Notes under the pieces: generated by a model
Told to the model about the DNA's origin: nothing
Database searches by the model: none
The model's input: the letters and a program-made list of their open reading frames with translations, nothing else
Assembly (NCBI GenBank): GCA_009926295.1
Contig: RFPF01000032.1
Coordinates: 1-18,192 of the forward strand
DNA from: Planctomycetia bacterium
Lineage (GTDB): Bacteria; Planctomycetota; Planctomycetia; Pirellulales; UBA1268
Direction of reading: 5' to 3'
Length of the DNA stretch: 18,192 bases
Shown here: positions 1 through 6,577 of the stretch, piece after piece
Numbering within the stretch: position 1 is the stretch's first letter
Layout: the number at the start of each line of letters is the position of its first letter
Made by a program: the position numbers and the translations under genes

Positions 1-751
1 CCACGAGCGTGTCGGAGCCGACCTGCAGGCCTCCCGTGCCGTTGGTGTCGCGGTAGAACTTCACGCCCGTCACGCTGCCTCCGGTCTCGGCGACGTTGTT
101 GGCCGAGAGCGTGAAGCTGCCGCCGGCGACGACCGTCGAGGGGCCGATCGTGAGCGAGCCGATCGTCGGGAGGGGGGCGGAGCCCGGCTTCCAGAGCGAC
201 ACGAAGCTCGAATAGTGATTACCGGTGAAATAGGTCGTGCCGTCGGTGTTGAGCAGGAGCCGCATCGGGCCCGGGAACGTGACGCCCGAGAAACTCCGGT
301 TCGTGCCGGTCCTGGGGTCCACCACGAACTCGAACCAGGTGCCCGATCGCGGCGAGAGCGCGCCGTTGGAGTTGGTGTAGACCGAGCCGTCGTTGGTGTC
401 GATCGACCTGCCCCCGGCCCGGATGCGGTTGAGCGTGTTCGTGACGTCGAGCGAGCCGGTGTAGATCGTGGTGCCGAAGTCGACGATCGAGACGCTCGTG
501 AGCGGCCCGACGCTCGTCGGCACCTTGGCGATGGCGGCGGCGATCGCCGTGTTGTTCGAGCTGAACCGCAGCGACAGCACGCCCGGGCTGTCGCCGATCG
601 AGATCGTGCTCAGCTGGGGAGCGTTGAACGCGGGCACTATCGTCGTGAGGACGGTGCGTTCCTCGAGCCGCTCGAAATGCACGAGCGACGAACGCCTCCG
701 CGTCGTCCCGCGCGGCAATCCGACTCGAAGACGGAAAATATTCCACGCCAT
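1..751 (-). CDS. LEPR-XLL exported protein with N-terminal ribonuclease (RNase Sa/barnase-like) domain, 3' part outside window
   Basis: The frame is open from an ATG at 751 to the window edge (250 codons); the remainder lies beyond position 1. Residues 27-36 read ERLEERTVLT after a basic stretch, a variant of the LEPR-XLL element found near the N-terminus of large planctomycete surface proteins. Residues ~104-186 resemble microbial guanyl-specific ribonucleases: TLNRI, then a GG, a DG, G-L-P-type spacing, WFEFVV and finally YFTGNHYSSF. The last matches the family's YYTxDHYxTF. By comparison with RNase Sa (Glu54, Arg65, Arg69, His85), the candidate catalytic residues are E141, R152, R164 and H179. 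From ~194 an Ig-like beta segment begins (GSLTIGPSTVVAGGSFTL). The gene follows the PEP-CTERM gene by 43 bp on the same strand. No strong Shine-Dalgarno is seen, only GAGGGG about 14-20 bases upstream, so the exact start is moderately sure. Ribonuclease activity is inferred from the residues. Confidence 0.78.
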   Translation of the reverse strand, partial: MAWNIFRLRVGLPRGTTRRRSSLVHFERLEERTVLTTIVPAFNAPQLSTISIGDSPGVLSLRFSSNNTAIAAAIAKVPTSVGPLTSVSIVDFGTTIYTGSLDVTNTLNRIRAGGRSIDTNDGSVYTNSNGALSPRSGTWFEFVVDPRTGTNRSFSGVTFPGPMRLLLNTDGTTYFTGNHYSSFVSLWKPGSAPLPTIGSLTIGPSTVVAGGSFTLSANNVAETGGSVTGVKFYRDTNGTGGLQVGSDTLV

Positions 752-794
752 GCTCGGAAAACTCGTGGATTCCCCTCGATGGACCTTCCCGCTG

Positions 795-1574
795 CTATCG
801 AGCCCTCACGCGACGGCGAAGGCCGGCGAAGCCGATCGCACCGGCTCCGAGTCCAGCGAGCACGAGCGTCGAGGGCTCCGGCACCGCGACGACCGGGATC
901 ACGGCCCCGAGTCCTTTGCCCGTGACGCCGTTGACGGTGTAGTCGAAGAGTCCGACGCCGTTCCCGAAGCCGAGCCAGTTGGCCGTGAAGCCGGTCGTGA
1001 GGCCGCTCGTCGCCGAGCGGAAGCCCTCGCCGAGCGTGCTCGAATACACGAGTGCCTGCGTCCACGTGCCGCCGCCCGTGGGCGTCGGGGCCACGATCCC
1101 GAAACTCCAGGGCACGTCGAAGTACGTGCTGCCCGAGGAGGCGTTCGTCGCGCTCGTGCCGGTCGTCAGGGAGTAGAACGCTCCGCCGAGGTTCGCCGGA
1201 ACGGTCGTGGGGGCGAACGTCCACGTGCCGGCGGGAACCGTGGTGCCCTGCGCGAGCGATCCGGTTCCCGACGAATACACGAACGGCCCGACCGTCGTGC
1301 CCGTCACGGTCGACGAGCCATAGCGGAAGTTGAAGCTGCTCAGCGCCTTGCCCTTCGGATCGATCTGGAGTTCGCCCGTGCCGATGTTGAAGTAGGCGAC
1401 GGGGGTCGTGCCCGAGGACAGCGACGCCCACGATGTTCCGTTGGGTGTCGTGCCCGACGGGAGCGAGAGGTTGGCGATGCTGAACATGCCGGCGAGAGCA
1501 GTGCCTGCAGTGAGTGGGCCGAACGAGAGCAGAGCCGCGAACGCGAGCGCTTTCGCGAAATTTCTCGGGGTCAT
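795..1574 (-). CDS. PEP-CTERM sorting domain protein, function unknown
   Basis: A 259-residue exported protein. Residues 1-28 form a signal peptide (charged start, hydrophobic AFAALLSFGPLTAGTALA, likely cut after ALA). The body is rich in Ser, Thr and Gly and matches no enzyme family I recognise. The C-terminus has VPEPST at 231-236, a short hydrophobic segment and a basic RRRVRAR tail, which is the PEP-CTERM signal recognised by an exosortase for surface or extracellular-matrix sorting. I chose the ATG at 1574 because GAGGA lies 8 bases before it (complement of 1583-1587). The longer in-frame start at 1637 has no such site and would put extra residues before the signal peptide. It is first in a minus-strand pair with the LEPR-XLL ribonuclease-like gene. 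The role is unknown; it may be a matrix or surface structural protein. Confidence 0.85.
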   Translation of the reverse strand: MTPRNFAKALAFAALLSFGPLTAGTALAGMFSIANLSLPSGTTPNGTSWASLSSGTTPVAYFNIGTGELQIDPKGKALSSFNFRYGSSTVTGTTVGPFVYSSGTGSLAQGTTVPAGTWTFAPTTVPANLGGAFYSLTTGTSATNASSGSTYFDVPWSFGIVAPTPTGGGTWTQALVYSSTLGEGFRSATSGLTTGFTANWLGFGNGVGLFDYTVNGVTGKGLGAVIPVVAVPEPSTLVLAGLGAGAIGFAGLRRRVRAR

Positions 1575-1797
1575 GACCAGGTTCCTCGGGTGAAAATCCA
1601 TCGGGTACGCGAGACCCCGCCGGACGACCCGCGGCATCGGATTTGAGAACCGGGAACCACCGAGAAAACGACTTCCAGACTGTCGCTTCCGGTCGGAACC
1701 TCACCGCAGAAGGCGATGAGCCAGATGGAAGCACCAACCTCGAACCCGCCTCGCCGGTTCGCCTGACGCGGTCCTAAGACCGCGGCGATCCGCCGCA

Positions 1798-1893
1798 ACG
1801 CCGTTCGTACGAGGTCAGTAGCTTCCCTTTCAAAAAGATGTCGATACGCCGTTCGTACGAGGTCAGTAGCTTCCCTTTCAAAAAGATGTCGAT
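1798..1893. repeat. Two perfect tandem 48-bp repeats
   Basis: The 48-bp unit (1798-1845) is followed directly by an identical copy (1846-1893). Each unit contains the palindrome TCGTACGA near one end and a CTTTCAAAAAG stretch. On the minus strand each copy carries TTGAAA and, 18 bases on, TACGAA, which could be a weak -35/-10 pair directed at the PEP-CTERM gene. Alternatively the palindrome could be a repeated binding site for a dimeric regulator of the two divergent transcription units. Perfect identity over 48 bp suggests a recent duplication or selection. The repeat itself is certain; its function is not. Confidence 0.9.
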
Positions 1894-1894
1894 A
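1818..1894 (-). promoter_or_regulatory. Possible repeated weak promoter or operator inside the tandem repeat
   Basis: On the minus strand each repeat copy reads TTGAAA, an 18-base spacer, then TACGAA overlapping the TCGTACGA palindrome. The -35 box is good and the -10 box is poor (three of six consensus bases). Placement 220-320 bases upstream of the minus-strand PEP-CTERM start would imply a long leader. Treat this as a candidate only. Confidence 0.2.
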
Positions 1895-2020
1895 TCCACA
1901 TCGACCTTCGCATCATAGCCGCCCTCTCGGAAGACTGCAACCCCGGCCAAGGCCGCTCATAAAAATCTCACCTTTCTCGCGAATACTGCGGGGGCCTCGG
2001 GCGAAGCCCACGGGATCCAG

Positions 2021-2026
2021 GGAGGA
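2021..2026 (+). promoter_or_regulatory. Shine-Dalgarno site for the large PEP-CTERM gene
   Basis: GGAGGA lies 6 bases before the ATG at 2033 and is the best ribosome site near this gene. It favours that start over the in-frame ATG at 2072, which also has a GAGGGG at suitable distance. Confidence 0.6.
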
Positions 2027-2032
2027 AGACGG

Positions 2033-5000
2033 ATGCTGTCGTTTGCCGGCCGGGCCCCGAGGGGCATTCTGATGCGGCAGTCCATCATGGTGGCGGCCGC
2101 ATGCATGGCGTTGGCCCCGGCGGCCATCGCCCAGACCACGGCGTCTCTGACAACGACCGCGTACAGCCAGGACTTCAACGCGATCACGACGTCCTCCGCG
2201 GCCACGTTGCCGACCGGGTGGATGTTCGCGTCGGGCACGGCGCCCGTTTGGTCCGGCACCGGGAACACGACCGCGACGACGAAGAGCGCCGGCCTGACGG
2301 GCACGGGCGCGCTCACGACGTCGGTCAGTGGCGGCGCGTATCTCTTCGTGGATGGGATCCTCGCCAGCGGCACCGACAAGGCGATCGGCTTTCTCACCAG
2401 CAGCAGCTACACCAGCCCGAAGTCGATCCTGTTCGGCTTCACGAACAACACCGGCGGCGACGTGTCGTCGATGACGCTCGGCTGGAACTACGAAAAATAT
2501 CGCAACGGGTCGCGGGCCTTCGACTGGAAGTTCTACGGTTCGGCGGACGGCACGACGTGGACGAGTTTCACAGGCGGCGACAAGAGTTATGTTGCCGATG
2601 CGACGACCGCCACGATCAGTTCGGTCGTCACCTCGTCGGTGAGCCCGTTTGCGATCAACTCGACGATCACGTCCGGGGCGTCCTACTACCTCCGCTGGGA
2701 CTACATCGGCAGTGGCGGCAGTACCAACGCCCAGGCGCTCGCCATCGACAACTTCTCGCTCTCCCTTTCGGGCAGCGTCGCCCCACCGCCTGCGACCACC
2801 GGGCTGTTCTGGGACACCAACGGGGCGACCGCGGGCGTCGGGGGCAGCGGCATCTGGACGACCAGTGGCTCGACGTTCGCCACCACGATCGCCGGCACGG
2901 CTTTTGGCTCGCTCGCCACGGCTGGGACGGTGACCTTCGCCGGGACGGCCGGCACCGTGACCGTCGGCGGCACCGTCTCCCCGCCTGGAGGCCTCCAGTT
3001 CGCGACGACGGGCTACACCCTGACCGGTGGAACGATCGCGCTGGTGGGCGGAGCCTCGAGCACGATCACCACCGACAGCGGCGTGTCGACGATCGTCAAC
3101 TCCGTTCTTGCGCAGGTGAGCGGCACGGCCGCGGTCGTCAAGGCGGGCGCGGGGTCCCTCGCGCTCGGCGGCGACAACACGTATGCCGGCGGCACGACAA
3201 TCAACTCCGGCACGCTCGCGGCCACCGCCAATTCGGCGCTCGGAAGCGGTCCTGTGAGCGTCGGCAACGCATCGCTCGTGGCCGGCTCGGGTGTGACGCT
3301 TGCCAACGCGATCACAGTCGCCGCCTCGGGCACGGGAGCGACGGGCTCGCTCATCGCGGGCTGGGACTTCCAGACGGCCGCGACCGGGGGCACCGTGATC
3401 GCCGCCGCCCCGGCGACGCCCACTGTCTTCCAGGCGAACTTCGGTGCCGGCACCCTCTATTTCGACGGCTCGAATGGGTCGAGCGCCTGGGTCACCGGCA
3501 CGGTCGGCAACGAGCTCACGGCGTTCGGCGGCACCGGCACGGTGAACGCCGGGCCGGGGTTCAGCACGACGACGACCGCCGGCGCCGTCGCCCTCATCGG
3601 CGGATCGGCCAGCGGCGCGACGTATGCGGCCAACGGCAAGTCGGCCGTGTTCACGGTCGACATGACCGGCAAGCAGAACCTCGTCGTCAGCCTCGCCGAG
3701 CAGCGTACCTCGACGGCGTTCACGACCGAGACGTGGTCCTACAGCACCGATGGCACGACGTGGACGACGTTTCAGACGCTCGGCGTGACCGACATCCCGC
3801 AGAGCTTCGGGCTCATCACCCTGAACAGCATCTCGGGGCTGAACGATCTCGCCAAAGGCTACGTGAAGGTGACGTTCGACGGGGCGACGAACTCGTCGGG
3901 CAACGTGCGGCTCGACAACATCCAGTTCAACGCGGCGGCGCTGGGCACCGAGGTGACGGCGTTCGCGACGCTCGGCACCGACGTCGTCGGAGGGGCGGTC
4001 GAATTCTCCGGTCCCGTCACGCTCGGCTCGTCGGCGAACGTGCTGGCCGCGAGCGGGGCGAGCGTCGTCTTCTCCGGATCGATCGGCGGCGGCGGCGGGA
4101 TCCGCAAGATCGGCGACGGAACCGTGACGATCGCGACCGATGCCGCGTATGGCGGCGGCACGACCGTCGAAGCCGGGCAGCTGCGGCTCGGGGCCGGCGG
4201 CGCGGCGGGCTCGGTGGCGGGCGGCGTGCAGCTGCTCGCGGCCGGGTCGTCGCTCGTGATCGATCGTGCCGACGATCTCACCATCGCGAACGCCGTGAGC
4301 GGCTCCGGAGGCCTGTTCAAGGAGGGCGGCAACACGGTCACGCTCACGGGCTCGAGCTCGTACACGGGCGGCACGACGCTGTTCGCGGGCACGGTCGTGG
4401 TGGGCGACGGCGGCACGCGGGGCGCGATCGCCGCGACCGGTCCGCTCGACCTGTCTGCCGGCACGGTGCTCGCATTCGACCGTTCGGACGACGTCCGCCT
4501 TTCCGGTGCCGTGACGGGCGACGGCACGCTCGCACAGCGCGGCCTCGGCACGCTCGCGCTCTCGCAGGCGGGGGGGCTCGGCAACGTGGCTGTGCGGGTC
4601 GAGGCGGGTGTCGTGAACCTCGACCGCGGCGGCGCGTCGCTCGTGGGGCTGCTCGGTGCGGGCAATGCGGTGCAGCTCGCGGGCGGGACGCTCGAACTCA
4701 CCGGCGACAGCGGTGAAAACACGAAGCTCACGGGCGTCTCGATCACGGTGGAAGCCGACTCCACGCTCGCGATCAACCGCAGCGGTGCCGCCGGCGATCA
4801 TGTGACGACCGGTTTCAACGTTCCGATCGCCATCGGAAACGGGAGCACGCTCACGTTCGACTACCGCGGTGCGTTTTCATCGAGTTCGCTTCCCGTCGTG
4901 CGCTACAAGGGCACCACCACGTACACGGGCACGGTCGCGCTCGACGGCGCGGCAAGCGTCGGCGTCACCAACTCCTCTGGCGGCACGGCCGAGGTCGTGT

Positions 5001-6577
5001 TCGCCGCGCCGGTCGTCGATGGCGGCAACGGCTACGATCTGACGAAAGTCGGGGCGGAGCGTCTCACGCTTGCCGCAGCCAACACCTACGGCGGCGACAC
5101 GATCGTGAACGAGGGCACGCTCGCACTCGGTGCGGCGGGGTCGATCGCCGATTCCCCGCTCGTGGCGGTGGCGGCCGGAGCCACGTTCGACGTGTCGGCG
5201 AGGGCGGCCGCGTATGCCGTGCCAGGCACGCAGACGATTCGGGGGGCCGGGACGGTCGCCGGGGCGATCGCGGTGGGCTCCGGGGCGACGCTCGAGCCCG
5301 GCAACGGGATCGGGGTCCTGTCGGTGACGCAGGGCGTCACGTGGGCGAGCGGCGGCGACTTGAATTGGCAGATCAGCGACGCCACCGGCGTGGCTGGAAC
5401 CGGCTGGGACCTGCTCGACATCGGTGGTTCCCTCGACATCGCAGCCACGTCCTCGGCTCCGTTTCAGATCAACCTCTGGAGCCTGTCATCCGGATCCGGC
5501 ACTCCCGCGAGCGGCGCGGCTGCGGGCTTCGATGCGACGCGGGACTTCACGTGGAAGATCGCCACTGCAGCCGGCGGGATCACCGGATTCGCCGCTGACA
5601 GGTTCCAGGTGAACACGGCGGCGTTCAACGGTGCCGGGGGCTTCGCCAACGGCACGGCCGGCGGCACGTTCAGCGTGGCGAAGAATGGCAACGAGATCGA
5701 CCTCGTGTTCACCAAGGCTGGCGGCCAGGCCGGCCCGATCACGTTCACGGTGGCCTCGGGCTCGACGGTCACGCAGTCGGCCGTTCTCACCGGCACGACG
5801 CCGGTCGTGAAGTCCGGCGCCGGCACGCTCGTGCTCGGCCTCGCGAACACGCTCACCGGCCCGACGACGGTGTCGCAGGGCACGCTGCAACTCGGCAACG
5901 CCGGGGCCCTCGCTTCGAGCCCGGTGACGGTGGCCGCCGGCGCCACGCTGACGGTCGGTCCGCAGGTCGCGGCGACGGTTCCGTCGCTCGCCAATGGCGG
6001 CCTCGTCGACGTGGGCCTGGGCACGCTGACGGTGGCGGGCGGGATGACGGGCGACGGGGTCGCGGCGGCGATCGTCGCGGTGCTCAACGGTGGCACGAGC
6101 GGCATCACCTCGAGCGCGGCGGCCGCGACCCCCTTCCGAGCCGTCGGCTGGCTGGACAATGGCGACGGCTCCGTGACATTCGGGTTCGCCGCGGAGGGCG
6201 ACACGAACCTCGACGGCATGGTCGACGTCAGCGACCTGCAGAACATTCTCGCATCGGGCAAATATGGATCGGGAGTGCCCGCCGCGTGGGCCGACGGCGA
6301 CTTCAATTTCGATGGCGTGGTCGACGTGTCCGACCTCCAGGACATCCTCGCCAGCGGCCTCTACGGGCAGGGCGGTTACAACGATGCGCCGCTCGTGCGG
6401 TTGGCGATGGTCGCCGGCGGCGGGCTGGTGGGCACGGGCACCATCGCGGCCGTTCCAGAACCCTCGACCTGGGGGCTCGCCGCCGCCGGCGTGCTGATCT
6501 TGATGATGCGGCGACGAAGTCGTAAACATTGTTGTCCGTGGCCCGGAAAATCGCCGCAAGGAGGCTCGATCCGATGA
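2033..6577 (+). CDS. Large exported protein: autotransporter-associated beta-strand repeats, dockerin-like pair, PEP-CTERM tail
   Basis: 1514 residues. Residues 1-34 are a signal peptide (cut near APAAIA-Q). Two related beta-rich modules lie at ~35-250 and ~438-637; each contains a DGTTWT motif and ends with an IDNFSL or LDNIQF type strand. At least six autotransporter-associated beta-strand repeats (pattern K-x-G-x-G-T-L-x-L ... YxGGTTxxxGTL) start near residues 367, 689, 760, 832, 1000 and 1257, and predict a long beta-helix. Residues ~1389-1447 hold two dockerin-like calcium loops (DTNLDGMVDVSDL and DFNFDGVVDVSDL). VPEPST at ~1474 begins the PEP-CTERM signal, followed by hydrophobic residues and MMRRRSRKH. 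A further ~16 residues after the basic cluster are unusual and overlap the ribosome site of the next gene. A surface or matrix structural role is likely. No cohesin partner is in the window. The start could be 2072 instead of 2033. Confidence 0.9.
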   Translation: MLSFAGRAPRGILMRQSIMVAAACMALAPAAIAQTTASLTTTAYSQDFNAITTSSAATLPTGWMFASGTAPVWSGTGNTTATTKSAGLTGTGALTTSVSGGAYLFVDGILASGTDKAIGFLTSSSYTSPKSILFGFTNNTGGDVSSMTLGWNYEKYRNGSRAFDWKFYGSADGTTWTSFTGGDKSYVADATTATISSVVTSSVSPFAINSTITSGASYYLRWDYIGSGGSTNAQALAIDNFSLSLSGSVAPPPATTGLFWDTNGATAGVGGSGIWTTSGSTFATTIAGTAFGSLATAGTVTFAGTAGTVTVGGTVSPPGGLQFATTGYTLTGGTIALVGGASSTITTDSGVSTIVNSVLAQVSGTAAVVKAGAGSLALGGDNTYAGGTTINSGTLAATANSALGSGPVSVGNASLVAGSGVTLANAITVAASGTGATGSLIAGWDFQTAATGGTVIAAAPATPTVFQANFGAGTLYFDGSNGSSAWVTGTVGNELTAFGGTGTVNAGPGFSTTTTAGAVALIGGSASGATYAANGKSAVFTVDMTGKQNLVVSLAEQRTSTAFTTETWSYSTDGTTWTTFQTLGVTDIPQSFGLITLNSISGLNDLAKGYVKVTFDGATNSSGNVRLDNIQFNAAALGTEVTAFATLGTDVVGGAVEFSGPVTLGSSANVLAASGASVVFSGSIGGGGGIRKIGDGTVTIATDAAYGGGTTVEAGQLRLGAGGAAGSVAGGVQLLAAGSSLVIDRADDLTIANAVSGSGGLFKEGGNTVTLTGSSSYTGGTTLFAGTVVVGDGGTRGAIAATGPLDLSAGTVLAFDRSDDVRLSGAVTGDGTLAQRGLGTLALSQAGGLGNVAVRVEAGVVNLDRGGASLVGLLGAGNAVQLAGGTLELTGDSGENTKLTGVSITVEADSTLAINRSGAAGDHVTTGFNVPIAIGNGSTLTFDYRGAFSSSSLPVVRYKGTTTYTGTVALDGAASVGVTNSSGGTAEVVFAAPVVDGGNGYDLTKVGAERLTLAAANTYGGDTIVNEGTLALGAAGSIADSPLVAVAAGATFDVSARAAAYAVPGTQTIRGAGTVAGAIAVGSGATLEPGNGIGVLSVTQGVTWASGGDLNWQISDATGVAGTGWDLLDIGGSLDIAATSSAPFQINLWSLSSGSGTPASGAAAGFDATRDFTWKIATAAGGITGFAADRFQVNTAAFNGAGGFANGTAGGTFSVAKNGNEIDLVFTKAGGQAGPITFTVASGSTVTQSAVLTGTTPVVKSGAGTLVLGLANTLTGPTTVSQGTLQLGNAGALASSPVTVAAGATLTVGPQVAATVPSLANGGLVDVGLGTLTVAGGMTGDGVAAAIVAVLNGGTSGITSSAAAATPFRAVGWLDNGDGSVTFGFAAEGDTNLDGMVDVSDLQNILASGKYGSGVPAAWADGDFNFDGVVDVSDLQDILASGLYGQGGYNDAPLVRLAMVAGGGLVGTGTIAAVPEPSTWGLAAAGVLILMMRRRSRKHCCPWPGKSPQGGSIR
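6558..6564 (+). promoter_or_regulatory. Perfect Shine-Dalgarno site for the C11 protease gene
   Basis: AAGGAGG lies 9 bases before the ATG at 6574 and sits inside the last codons of the upstream gene. It fixes the start of the protease gene at 6574 rather than at the in-frame ATG at 6529. With the ATGA stop/start overlap it suggests translational coupling. Confidence 0.8.

Larger units (their letters stand above)
1575..2032. other. Divergent intergenic region (458 bp)
   Basis: This noncoding stretch separates the minus-strand PEP-CTERM gene from the plus-strand operon and so must hold promoters for both. Apart from the tandem repeat at 1798-1893 it contains small inverted repeats. One is TTCCG-GT-CGGAA at 1687-1698. 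The other is a 7-bp stem, CGCGGTC/GACCGCG, with a CTAA loop at 1767-1784. Neither has a T tract, so they look more like operators or leader structures than terminators. I see no convincing gene here: short frames exist, but they lack a ribosome site and codon bias. I could not recognise a riboswitch. Confidence 0.6.

Noticed and set aside
219..746. Minus-strand 175-codon frame as the real gene at the left edge
   Set aside because: The neighbouring frame starting at 751 contains the LEERTVLT element, ribonuclease-like motifs and Ig-like strands and runs off the edge; the 175-codon frame is its shadow.
1798..1893. CRISPR array
   Set aside because: The two repeats are directly adjacent with no spacer and there are no cas genes nearby.
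1913..4801. Long minus-strand open frame of 962 codons
   Set aside because: Antisense to the PEP-CTERM gene; the Arg/Glu/Gly-rich composition with no motifs is typical of shadow frames in GC-rich DNA.
6529..6573. In-frame earlier start for the C11 protease gene at 6529
   Set aside because: The perfect AAGGAGG at 6558-6564 and the ATGA overlap point to the ATG at 6574, and the basic N-terminus before LEPRALLA then has the usual length.
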